From Bacillota bacterium (GTDB lineage Bacteria > Eremiobacterota > SpSt-956 > JAKJGF01), in contig JAKPQU010000439.1 in the NCBI GenBank assembly GCA_029555925.1, forward strand, positions 1 to 11,365: DNA of 11,365 bases. The letters are read 5' to 3'. Below the pieces are notes generated by a model that was not told the origin of the DNA, did not search any database, and saw only the letters and a list, made by a program, of their open reading frames with translations. The number at the start of each line of letters is the position of its first letter. Position 1 is the first letter of the stretch. Of the stretch, positions 1 through 7,800 are shown in pieces. The translations under genes were made by a program, and so were the position numbers.

Positions 1-1
1 A

Positions 2-1180
2 AATCTAAAACTCCTTCAGGAAAGAGGAAAACTTCTCGGCACATCGATTTCAGGACTCATTATGATTGAAACTCTTAAAGCAAGCGGAACTGAAGCTGAT
101 TTTTATACAAGATGGTCAGGATATCTTACAAAATTAACAAACACAGAACAGAAGGTAAATGTATATACACAGTTTCTCTCTGTTATACCAACTTTTCTTA
201 CTTCTCTTAATACACTGGCAATTCTCGGTATAGGAGGTATGTGCGTGATAAATGGTCATATGACAGTCGGAGCCCTTGTAGCCTATCAGAGTTTAATGGG
301 GTTTTTCATGGACCCTGTTAATAAACTGGTAAATCTCGGTTCTACACTTCAGGAAGTAGAAGGAGATATGACCAGAGTTGATGATGTATTGAGTTACAAA
401 ACCGACCCCGGTATAAGTGAAAAGGTAAAGCTTGATACAGAAGAAGATATAGCAAGAAAACTGCGTGGTAAAGTAGAATTAAAGGATGTAACCTTTGGCT
501 ACAGCCCTCTTGAACCTCCATTAATCGAAAATTTTAGTCTTTATATGAACCCCGGTTCAAGAGTGGCCCTTGTAGGTACATCGGGAAGTGGAAAATCAAC
601 TATAAGCAGATTGATTACAGGTCTCTATCAACCATGGACAGGAGAAATTTTCTTTGATGGAAAATCTGTAAAAGAAATACCGAGAAAAGTTATAACTAAC
701 AGTATTTCAATGGTTGACCAGAGTATTATGCTATACGAAGGAACAATAAAAGAAAATATTACCATGTGGGATAATATGATGAATGAAACAAATATAGTAC
801 AGGCAGCAAAAGATGCTTCGATTCACGATGAAATAACGGCAAGAGAAGCAGGCTATGAAAGTATGGTAGAAGAAGGAGGAAGAAATTTCAGTGGAGGTCA
901 GGCACAGAGACTTGAAATAGCCAGAGCTCTTGCATCCAATCCTACAGTAATGGTACTTGATGAAGCCACAAGTGCTCTTGATCCTGTTACGGAAGAAAAT
1001 ATAGACAAAGCTCTGAGGAGACGAGGATGTACCTGTATCATAATAGCACACAGGCTGAGTACCATAAGAGATTGTGATGAGATTATAGTGCTGGAAAAAG
1101 GCAAAGTAGTGCAGAGAGGAACTCATGAACAGTTAAAAGATATTGAGGGGCCTTATAATAAACTTATTAGAATGTATTAG
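2..1180 (+). CDS. NHLM-type bacteriocin ABC exporter, peptidase/ATP-binding subunit (5' end cut by window)
   Basis: This is the C-terminal part of an ABC exporter. The frame is open from base 2 without a stop, so the ATG at 62 is internal and the true start lies left of the window; 392 residues are visible. The first part holds the last membrane helices (about nt 150-320, hydrophobic, ending in a DPVNKL stretch). The ATPase domain follows, with Walker A GTSGSGKST (575-601), signature FSGGQ (887-901), Walker B ending in DE (959-964) and the H-loop His (1049-1051). Members of the NHLM peptidase/ATP-binding family carry an N-terminal C39 cysteine protease that cuts leaders after GG; here it would be about 300 residues upstream and cannot be seen. 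The role is inferred from the next gene, which matches the NHLM partner, and from the NHLP precursor downstream: cleavage and export of the mature peptide across the inner membrane. The TAG stop lies in the left arm of a repeat hairpin. Another peptide exporter is possible from the ATPase alone, but context argues for NHLM. Confidence 0.88.
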   Translation, partial: NLKLLQERGKLLGTSISGLIMIETLKASGTEADFYTRWSGYLTKLTNTEQKVNVYTQFLSVIPTFLTSLNTLAILGIGGMCVINGHMTVGALVAYQSLMGFFMDPVNKLVNLGSTLQEVEGDMTRVDDVLSYKTDPGISEKVKLDTEEDIARKLRGKVELKDVTFGYSPLEPPLIENFSLYMNPGSRVALVGTSGSGKSTISRLITGLYQPWTGEIFFDGKSVKEIPRKVITNSISMVDQSIMLYEGTIKENITMWDNMMNETNIVQAAKDASIHDEITAREAGYESMVEEGGRNFSGGQAQRLEIARALASNPTVMVLDEATSALDPVTEENIDKALRRRGCTCIIIAHRLSTIRDCDEIIVLEKGKVVQRGTHEQLKDIEGPYNKLIRMY

Positions 1181-1248
1181 AATCGTGAGTTGTGAGGTGA
1201 AACCACGCATTACGTATCACGCATCACGCATCACGCATCACGATTCTA
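1178..1248 (+). repeat. Heptanucleotide-repeat hairpin element, copy 1
   Basis: The block runs from the stop codon of the first exporter gene to just before the Shine-Dalgarno of the second. Its ends are a perfect 11-bp inverted repeat: TAGAATCGTGA (1178-1188) and TCACGATTCTA (1238-1248). Between them are another inverted GTGA unit (1192-1195) and a run of direct heptamers of the type CACGCAT, six units with some drift over 1204-1245 (three are identical: 1218-1224, 1225-1231 and 1232-1238). The inner GTGA can pair with TCAC at 1231-1234, extending the stem imperfectly. The same plan, inverted heptamers and then direct heptamers followed at once by an RBS, recurs at 11226-11281. Its function is unknown. 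It could act as an mRNA structure between two cotranscribed genes. Confidence 0.85.
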
Positions 1249-1250
1249 AC

Positions 1251-1254
1251 GGAG
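1251..1254 (+). promoter_or_regulatory. Ribosome binding site fixing the start of the second exporter gene
   Basis: GGAG lies 8 nt before the ATG at 1263. The same frame is open back to an ATG at 1143, but that start would overlap the previous gene and would translate the heptamer repeat as protein. The RBS therefore favours 1263. Confidence 0.7.
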
Positions 1255-1262
1255 AACTACAA

Positions 1263-4205
1263 ATGGATAAAAATAATAATGATATAATAAATAATGAGAA
1301 TAACAGAGAGGCATCTAATATTCCTCAACTCACGACTCACGACTCACGATTCACCGAATTAATAGAACTTGGAGGCAATAATCCCTTCCTGATAGACGAT
1401 CCGTCACAGGCCTGGATTGTCAGGGAAAACAGGGTTAATATTTACTCAGTTTATCTTAAAGACAGAGAAATTACCGGCACAAGAAATTATCTCTGTACAA
1501 TAGAAAAATACGGAGTATTTTTTGGTTTTCAGCCTGTGGAAGATTTTGGTATTCTTGCAGTAGGAGAATCAGGTACAAAGGTTTTAAAGATTAACATAAA
1601 TGACTGTAAAAAGGATTTACTGGCTGCTTACGTTGATATATGGATGGAAACTCTGTCAAAGGGACTTGTCTACCTAAAACAGGTACAGCAAAAGTTTAAA
1701 TTACTTGTTCCCGATGAAGAAATAGAAGTAAAGAAAGGGGAAAATCTCTTATCTTTTGACAGGGTTTTATGGGCTAAAAACCTTAAAGGTTCTTTTTCCA
1801 TGTGGGGATTTCATGATTTGGCTCCTGTAAAAGTAGACCAGTCCTTCCCTGTTACAAAAAACATATGGTGGCATGCTGAAGAGGATTCCACATTAAAGAC
1901 ATGTACTACGGAACATAAGGTTTCAGAAGACAGAGAACTCAAGTTTCTTCAAAAATTTCACAGTAATGTAATAGAATTTCTGAAAATAAAACTGGTAGAA
2001 AAAAAGATAGACGAAAGAGAAGAACTTGAAAAAAAGGAAGCAAGTGAGGTTCAATTTTTCACAGAAGCAGTATCGGGACTTGCTTCAATTATGAAATCTG
2101 AAAAAAGTGATTATGGAACCAGAGAAGGAGAAGACAGTCTTCTGACTGCCTGTAAAATAATAGGAGAAAAAGAGGGGATACAGTTTCAAAAGCCGGTATT
2201 TTCTCAGGAAAATAAAAAAATGATAGATCCTTTAACTGCTATTGCCAAAGCATCAAAAGTAAGATACAGAAGAGTCTGTCTCCATGACAGATGGTGGCAT
2301 GATGAAAGCGGATCTTTTCTCAGTTTTTTAAAGGATAGTAATAACCCTGTAGCAATTCTGCCTCTATCTTCCAATACATACGAAATGATAGATCCGAAAA
2401 ATAATATAAAAGAAAAAGTAACAAAAGAAGTAGCAGAAAAACTTATACCTTTTGGTTATATGTTTTACAGGCCTTTCCCTGCCAGAGCCATCAAACCTGT
2501 TGAAGTTATGAAATTCGGCTTTCAGTGGGCTATGGGTGACGTTAAAATGTTTCTTCTCACGAGTATTGCAGTAGGGCTTTTAGGGCTCATAGTCCCGTTT
2601 ACAACAGGCCTTCTGTTCACTTATGTTATCCCCGATGCGGCATATAATCAGCTTGTACAGATTATTTTCGGAATTTTCATCGGTTCCGTTTCTGTTACAC
2701 TGTTTCAGATACTTCAGAGTATCTGTCTCATTCGTATAGAAACAAAGATGAAAATACCGATACAGGCTGCCATATGGGATAGAATACTTTCACTGCCCTG
2801 TTCTTTTTTCAGACAGTTTTCTTCAGGAGATCTCGCATCACGATCTCTGGGTATAGATTATATATCAGGTCAATTATTCAGCGGCCTCGCTCTTCCGTCA
2901 CTTCTCGGTGCTATTTATGCTCTTTTCAACTTTATTCTCCTCTTTTATTATGACAGCAATCTTTCTATTGTTGCAACAATAATTTCCATTGTTCTGATTG
3001 TAATCATAGTTCTTACAAGTTATCAACAGATCAATTATCAGAGGGAACTCCAGAAAATAAGCGGAAAACTATCGGGGTTTGTATTTCAGTTAATAAACGG
3101 CATATCAAAACTAAGGGTATCAGGTGCTCATACACTGGCATTTACAAAATGGGCGGAATATTTCAGTCAGCAGAAAAAATATTCTTTTAAAATAGGACTT
3201 ATTCAGAACTTTCTTGCAACAGTTAATTCTACATTGCCTCTCATTACAGGAATAGCTCTTTTTTCTTTTGTCATATATCAGGCATCAAATAATACGGGAA
3301 CTTCTATGCCAACAGGCAACTTTATTGCTTTCAACGCAGCTTTTACAGCTTTTATATCGGCAATGATGCAGCTTGGTTTATCTATAGCTTTACTTATAAA
3401 CATAGTTCCTGTATTTGAAAGAATAAAACCTATATTCGAAACTCCTCCGGAGATAGATGAGAATAAACTTGAAGCAGGTGATTTAACAGGTAAGCTTGAT
3501 GTCCATCATTTAACCTTTAAATATAAAAAAGACGGCCCCGATATATTAAAAGATATATCCTTTCATGTAGATCCAGGTGAATTCATAGCCTTTGTAGGGC
3601 CTTCCGGCGCAGGTAAATCAACCATTTTAAGGCTTCTTCTGGGTTTTGAAAATCCTCTCGAAGGTTCTATTTATTATGATGAACAGAATCTTGCAGGTCT
3701 GGACCTTGCCTCTGTGAGAAGCCAGATAGGTGTTGTTATCCAGAACAGCAAGGTAATGTCAGGAGCAATTTATTATAATATTATAGGTTCATCACTTCTT
3801 ACAATGGAAGATGCATGGGAAGCAGCAAGACTTGCAGGTATTGAAGATGATATTAAAGCCATGCCCATGGGTATGCATACAATGGTGTCAGAAGGAGGAG
3901 AAACTCTCTCCGGAGGCCAGAAACAGAGACTTCTTATCGCAAGAGCCATAGCCAGAAAACCCAAAATCATAATATTCGATGAAGCTACAAGTGCTCTTGA
4001 TAATACCACACAGGCCATTGTTACTGAAAGCCTCAATAAATTAAATGCCACAAGGATTGTTATTGCCCACAGATTAAGCACCATAATAAATGCAGATAGA
4101 ATTTATGTGGTAAAAAACGGACATATAGTACAGACAGGCACATATGAAGACCTCATAAATATAGAAGGCCCCTTCAAGGATCTGGCGAAAAGACAGCTTT
4201 CATAA
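1263..4205 (+). CDS. NHLM-type bacteriocin ABC exporter, ATP-binding subunit
   Basis: This 980-residue half-transporter matches the layout of the NHLM ATP-binding family (TIGR03797 type), from memory of the family and not from a search. After an Asn-rich start, residues 37 to about 125 form the conserved GGNNPFLIDDP region, which resembles a cyclic-nucleotide/cupin sensor fold. A middle segment around W344-W345 (RWW, followed by a PVAILPL stretch) looks like a C39-protease-like domain without an obvious catalytic Cys. Six hydrophobic segments lie between about 429 and 720, with the family-typical LPCSFFRQFSSGDLASRS after the second. The ATPase has Walker A GPSGAGKST (779-787), LSGGQ (882-886), Walker B Asp906-Glu907 and H-loop His936. 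It probably forms a heteromeric exporter with the upstream gene, which would supply the protease. It starts 82 bp after that gene, so cotranscription is likely. Oddity: a heptamer array is translated inside residues 23-31. Confidence 0.92.
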   Translation: MDKNNNDIINNENNREASNIPQLTTHDSRFTELIELGGNNPFLIDDPSQAWIVRENRVNIYSVYLKDREITGTRNYLCTIEKYGVFFGFQPVEDFGILAVGESGTKVLKININDCKKDLLAAYVDIWMETLSKGLVYLKQVQQKFKLLVPDEEIEVKKGENLLSFDRVLWAKNLKGSFSMWGFHDLAPVKVDQSFPVTKNIWWHAEEDSTLKTCTTEHKVSEDRELKFLQKFHSNVIEFLKIKLVEKKIDEREELEKKEASEVQFFTEAVSGLASIMKSEKSDYGTREGEDSLLTACKIIGEKEGIQFQKPVFSQENKKMIDPLTAIAKASKVRYRRVCLHDRWWHDESGSFLSFLKDSNNPVAILPLSSNTYEMIDPKNNIKEKVTKEVAEKLIPFGYMFYRPFPARAIKPVEVMKFGFQWAMGDVKMFLLTSIAVGLLGLIVPFTTGLLFTYVIPDAAYNQLVQIIFGIFIGSVSVTLFQILQSICLIRIETKMKIPIQAAIWDRILSLPCSFFRQFSSGDLASRSLGIDYISGQLFSGLALPSLLGAIYALFNFILLFYYDSNLSIVATIISIVLIVIIVLTSYQQINYQRELQKISGKLSGFVFQLINGISKLRVSGAHTLAFTKWAEYFSQQKKYSFKIGLIQNFLATVNSTLPLITGIALFSFVIYQASNNTGTSMPTGNFIAFNAAFTAFISAMMQLGLSIALLINIVPVFERIKPIFETPPEIDENKLEAGDLTGKLDVHHLTFKYKKDGPDILKDISFHVDPGEFIAFVGPSGAGKSTILRLLLGFENPLEGSIYYDEQNLAGLDLASVRSQIGVVIQNSKVMSGAIYYNIIGSSLLTMEDAWEAARLAGIEDDIKAMPMGMHTMVSEGGETLSGGQKQRLLIARAIARKPKIIIFDEATSALDNTTQAIVTESLNKLNATRIVIAHRLSTIINADRIYVVKNGHIVQTGTYEDLINIEGPFKDLAKRQLS
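1329..1354 (+). repeat. Heptamer tandem array inside the coding sequence
   Basis: There are three perfect CTCACGA units (1329-1335, 1336-1342, 1343-1349) and a degenerate TTCACC tail. They are translated in frame as LTTHDSRF (residues 23-30) of the exporter, in the variable N-terminal stretch just before the conserved domain at residue 37. The unit is the same family as the intergenic heptamers at 1204-1245 and 11254-11281. CTCACGATT (1343-1351) is the exact reverse complement of AATCGTGAG (1181-1189). Confidence 0.85.
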
Positions 4206-4220
4206 TACATAATGTAAAAC

Positions 4221-4260
4221 TTTACACTTTTTAACATTTATTTACAATATTTTACATCTT
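4221..4260 (+). promoter_or_regulatory. Four 10-bp direct repeats (TTTACA phased at 10 bp) upstream of the precursor gene
   Basis: Four consecutive 10-mers align base for base: TTTACACTTT, TTAACATTTA, TTTACAATAT and TTTACATCTT. The first five or six bases are nearly fixed, giving one copy per DNA turn. The first copy also forms the right half of a perfect inverted repeat, TGTAAA-AC-TTTACA (4213-4226). The array ends 36 bp before a candidate -35 box. It could be a multimeric operator for an activator or repressor, or a phased T-tract array that bends DNA. No regulator gene is in the window. What is seen is the repeat; the role is inferred. Confidence 0.5.
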
Positions 4261-4296
4261 TTTTTTATTTTCTAACAGGAGAAATTACTTTTTATG

Positions 4297-4326
4297 TTGA
4301 ATTTCATGTCAGGAAAGTACTATAAG
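4297..4326 (+). promoter_or_regulatory. Candidate sigma70-type promoter for the precursor gene
   Basis: TTGAAT (4297-4302) and TATAAG (4321-4326) are separated by 18 bp, matching 4/6 and 5/6 bases of the consensus boxes. They lie about 60-85 bp upstream of the precursor start and just downstream of the 10-bp repeats. The region is AT-rich, so chance matches are common. The 178-bp gap before a gene that must be highly expressed supports a promoter here. Confidence 0.4.
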
Positions 4327-4383
4327 ATATGTAAGAAAATTTTAATTTCCTAAAAAAACTAAGGAGAGGAGAAAGGTAATATT

Positions 4384-4677
4384 ATGAAACCAGACAAACA
4401 CAGTGCATTAATCCAGAAACTCTGGAAGGATAAGAAATTTAAAGAGGAATTTCTGAAAGACCCTAAAAAACATCTTGGAGAGGCATATGGAGCAAAACTT
4501 CCCGATGATATTCATATTGAAGTTTTACAGGAAACAAAAGGAAAACATTATTTTGTTCTTCCTGCAAATCCGGCAGATTACGGGAAAGACCTCAGTGATG
4601 CTCAATTAGAAGAAGTTGCCGGCGGAACAATGGGTATCGGTGCTACAATTACCTTCGGAACAGTAACTGCCTGCTAA
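4384..4677 (+). CDS. NHLP-leader lanthipeptide precursor peptide
   Basis: This 97-residue precursor is the substrate of the cluster. Residues 1-81 are the leader. It has the nitrile-hydratase-alpha-like pattern: a basic helix LIQKLWKDKKFKEEFLKDP (about 9-27), then a LPDDIHIEVLQET strand-like part, HYFVLPANP (55-63), and the closing LSDAQLEEVAGG. Cleavage after Gly80-Gly81 leaves the 16-residue core TMGIGATITFGTVTAC (82-97). The core has five Thr (82, 88, 90, 93, 95), no Ser and a single Cys (97, the last residue). At most one methyllanthionine ring can form, and up to four Thr could remain as dehydrobutyrine. The start is well supported by AAGGAGAGGAG (4361-4371) and AAAGG (4372-4376) upstream of the ATG. 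The gene lies directly before lanM. The long leader excludes an ordinary short lanthipeptide leader; the NHLP assignment rests on pattern recognition. Confidence 0.93.
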   Translation: MKPDKHSALIQKLWKDKKFKEEFLKDPKKHLGEAYGAKLPDDIHIEVLQETKGKHYFVLPANPADYGKDLSDAQLEEVAGGTMGIGATITFGTVTAC

Positions 4678-4703
4678 GAACCGGCAATGAAATTATAATT
4701 TTA

Positions 4704-4740
4704 TATTACTCTGGAATAATTTCCAGAGTAATAATTTTAT
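4704..4740 (+). terminator. Hairpin between precursor and lanM (probable partial terminator)
   Basis: A perfect 13-bp stem (4704-4716 with 4721-4733) closes on a 4-nt TAAT loop; the core of the stem is ACTCTGGAA/TTCCAGAGT. It is followed by ATTTTAT (4734-4740), a weak U-tract. It starts 26 nt after the precursor stop. Such hairpins are common between a lanthipeptide precursor and its synthetase, where they let some transcripts stop or stabilise the short precursor mRNA. The weak U-run suggests partial read-through into lanM. Confidence 0.7.
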
Positions 4741-4799
4741 ATTCACTGTTTCCATTTATATACGGCATCTATGACGTGAAGATAAATGTGATATAACCT

Positions 4800-4803
4800 G
4801 AGG
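4800..4803 (+). promoter_or_regulatory. Ribosome binding site fixing the TTG start of lanM
   Basis: GAGG lies 7 nt before the TTG at 4811. An in-frame TGA at 4799-4801 overlaps this site, so the reading frame cannot begin further upstream. This makes TTG 4811 the first possible start and the best supported one. Confidence 0.7.
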
Positions 4804-4810
4804 TACAAGA

Positions 4811-7800
4811 TTGAAATTTAAATTAAAAGATTCAATTGATCTTATAGAAAAAACTGTTTTCCTGAATGAACGTATAAATGGCTCTTTTGCTCCGGAAGAT
4901 GACCATAATAATAAACTCATTGATAGTTATATAAACAAATGGCAAGAAGTCGTAGCAAAAGGAGACCCTGAGACTTTTGAGAAAAGGCTCTCTCTTGATA
5001 ATTTAGATTTAAATTCAGCAAGAAAAATTCTGGGGAAAATTTATTTAAATGAAAATCTGCCGGAGTGGACAGAGATATTCGAAAAAATTATCAATAAAGT
5101 AGAAGAATTTTCACGAAAAAAACACACTTTTCATGATTATAAAGGGAAAGGCAAAAATCCTGTTCCATTTCAGGAAATTCTTTATCCCTCTGTCTTAATA
5201 GCCAGAGAAGAACTGATACACAGAACAGGTAGAAGTTATCATCTGGCCGGTGAAGAAAGTCACAGCATCTTTGAACATAATCTCCTCATGTTATTGAGTA
5301 AGTTATGTTTCGAAACATTGTATTATGAATATATAATATACTGCACAGGCAAACAATCTCCTTACGAACTTTATCTTGACAGGCTTAACAGGAGAACAAA
5401 CCCCGAATATTATAATAGTTTTGTAGAAGACTTATTTAACACTTCTCTTATAAATTTCTTCAAGGAATATCCGGTACTGGCACGTTTTGTTTCCATGTGT
5501 GTAACATTATGGATAGAAGGTACGGGAGAATTTTTCCGGAGATTGGAAGAAGACTTGCCTGAAATTTCCAGAGTTTTCTGTAAAGGTGAAGAACCTGGAA
5601 AGCTTGTCAATGTAAATTCAGGTATTTCTGACACACATAACAAAGGCAGGTCAGTAATAGCTATTACCTTCTCTTCAGGATTAAAATTGATCTACAAACC
5701 GAAAGACCTTTCTACAGAGATTATTTATTTTGATTTACTTTCCTGGTTCAACCAACATATATCACTGAAATTTAAAACGCTTAAAATAATTAATAGAAAA
5801 GATTACGGATGGGTAGAGTTTGTGGAGTGCTTACCCTGTAAAAACAAAGAAGAAGTAACCGGTTATTATACAAGGACAGGACATCTTCTGTGTATTATGT
5901 ATCTCATGGGGGGAAATGACTGCCACTGTGAAAATATTATCGCTTCAGGAGAATATCCTGTATTTATAGATTTAGAAACACTGATGCAGGCAGAAACAGT
6001 ACTGAATAATAAAGAATATAATGATAGAGCCATTACTATAGCAGATAATAAAATATCCAGGTCAGTTCTGAAATCAGGTCTTTTACCTTCATGGATATTA
6101 CAGGGAGAAAAAGCCTATGATATAGGAGGAATTTCAGGGCCAACCAGTCAAAAAAATTCTATTCACAGGGGAAGAGAAAAATTTATTGATAGAAATGTAG
6201 TAATTGAAAGAGAGATATTTCGGAATACGTTTAATCTGCCTGTTCTTGACGGTGAATGTATTCTGCCTTTTAAATATATTGAGCATATAGTCCGGGGATT
6301 CAAGGAAATATATATGCTCCTTATGGAACATAGAGAGTATCTTCTTTCATCTCATAGTGTGCTGAATAAACTGAAGGGCAAAAAATTTCGTTTTATATAC
6401 CGTGCTACAAGGATCTATGATCAGTTGTTAAAAAAACTGTTAATGCCGGATTTTCTGAGAGATGCTATTTTATTCAGCATTGAACTGGATGTTCTTACAA
6501 GAGCCATCTTAAAATTTGAACAAAAAGAATTATATTCTCTCATAAAATCCGAAATAAGTAATCTTCAGGGCCTCGATATTCCTGTATTTACCGGATATTC
6601 AGACAGAAATTGCCTGGTTCTGTCTGATGGAAAAACAATAGAAAACCTGTTCAGAGAACCGGCTTATAATCATATTATATCCTGTTTAAAAGGCTCAGGG
6701 GAAGAAGATCTGAAAAGTCAGATTTCTTTTATAAGAGCAATATTATACGAAGAGACAGATAAAAAAACTGCCGATATAATCATCGCAAATGATATAACAG
6801 ACGTATCTTCCGTTAAAATTAGAGAGGAAGGATTTAAACATGCCCTGGTGCTTGCGGAAAAACTTGAGGAACTTGCTATTAAATCAGAATCGGGAGAAGT
6901 AATATGGATTGGATATGAATATATTCCGGCAGCGGAAATATTACAATTAAGACCGGCAGGTTATACTCTTTTCAGCGGATGTTGCGGCATTTCTCTTTTC
7001 CTTTCAGCCATTGCACATGTTACGGGAAATAGTAAATTCCGGCACCTTGCCCTGTCTGCCATAGAAGGCACCTGCAGAGATATTAAAGATATGAATACAG
7101 ATAATACATTGAAGGAAAAAATTCTGGAAAACGGTACAGGCTGTGTGGTCGGTCTTGGTTCTATCGTATACAGTCTTGTATCTGTGAGCCAGTTTCTCGG
7201 AGTATCGGAACTTCTTGAAACAGCTAAAATAGTATCTTTATTGATAAATGATTTGATAAAATATGACAGACAATTTGATGTTACAGGCGGAGTAGCCGGA
7301 GCTATACTGAGCTTACTTAAACTCTATGATGAAATACATGAAGTTGAAATTCTGGAAATAGCAAAAAAGTGCGGGAAACATCTTCTGGAAAACAGGGTAA
7401 AAAGTTCTTCCGGTTATAAAACATGGGAGATCCCGGGAAATCTTTCATTATCAGGCTTTTCTCATGGAGCTGCCGGTATAGTTTATGCATTGCTTCGTCT
7501 TTATACCTGTTCAGAAGAGAAAGACTTACTGGAAGCTGCCAGAGAAGCAATATTATATGAAAACACGCTCTATTCAAAAGATTACGATAACTGGTCAGAC
7601 TTGAGAGAAACTGAAGATATGCCTGAAGAGAAAAAATTTAAAACATCGTGGTGTCATGGTGCCCCCGGAATTGGCCTGGGAAGAATTGGCGGTCTGTGTG
7701 TTCTTGATAATGACTCTATAAGAAGAGATATTGATATAGCCATAAATAAAACCATTAAAGAATTAAAGACCTGTGATCATCTATGCTGCGGAAATATGGG

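Noticed and set aside
731..1126. Minus-strand ORFs opposite the exporter ATPase domain (also 3773-4084 in the second exporter)
   Set aside because: They are antisense shadows of strongly conserved ABC motifs on the plus strand, without recognisable protein features.
1204..1245. CRISPR-like array from the regular short repeats
   Set aside because: Units are 7 bp and contiguous with no spacers; this is a heptamer tandem repeat.
1143..1262. Upstream ATG at 1143 as the start of the second exporter gene (40 more residues)
   Set aside because: It would overlap the previous gene and translate the heptamer hairpin; ATG 1263 has GGAG at proper spacing and leads into a normal family N terminus.
4257..4270. 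T-rich run after the second exporter gene as a rho-independent terminator
   Set aside because: No GC-containing stem precedes it; only the 6-bp TGTAAA/TTTACA repeat lies nearby, which is too weak and too far from the T-run.
4294..4353. 19-codon ORF (MLNFMSGKYYKICKKILIS) with AGGAG 12 nt upstream, before the precursor
   Set aside because: It is too short to judge, the RBS spacing is long, and it overlaps the candidate promoter; it could be a leader peptide, but nothing beyond the ORF supports that.
4791..4797. TATAAC just before lanM as a -10 box for a separate lanM promoter
   Set aside because: Transcription would start at or after the ribosome binding site, and no matching -35 box was seen.
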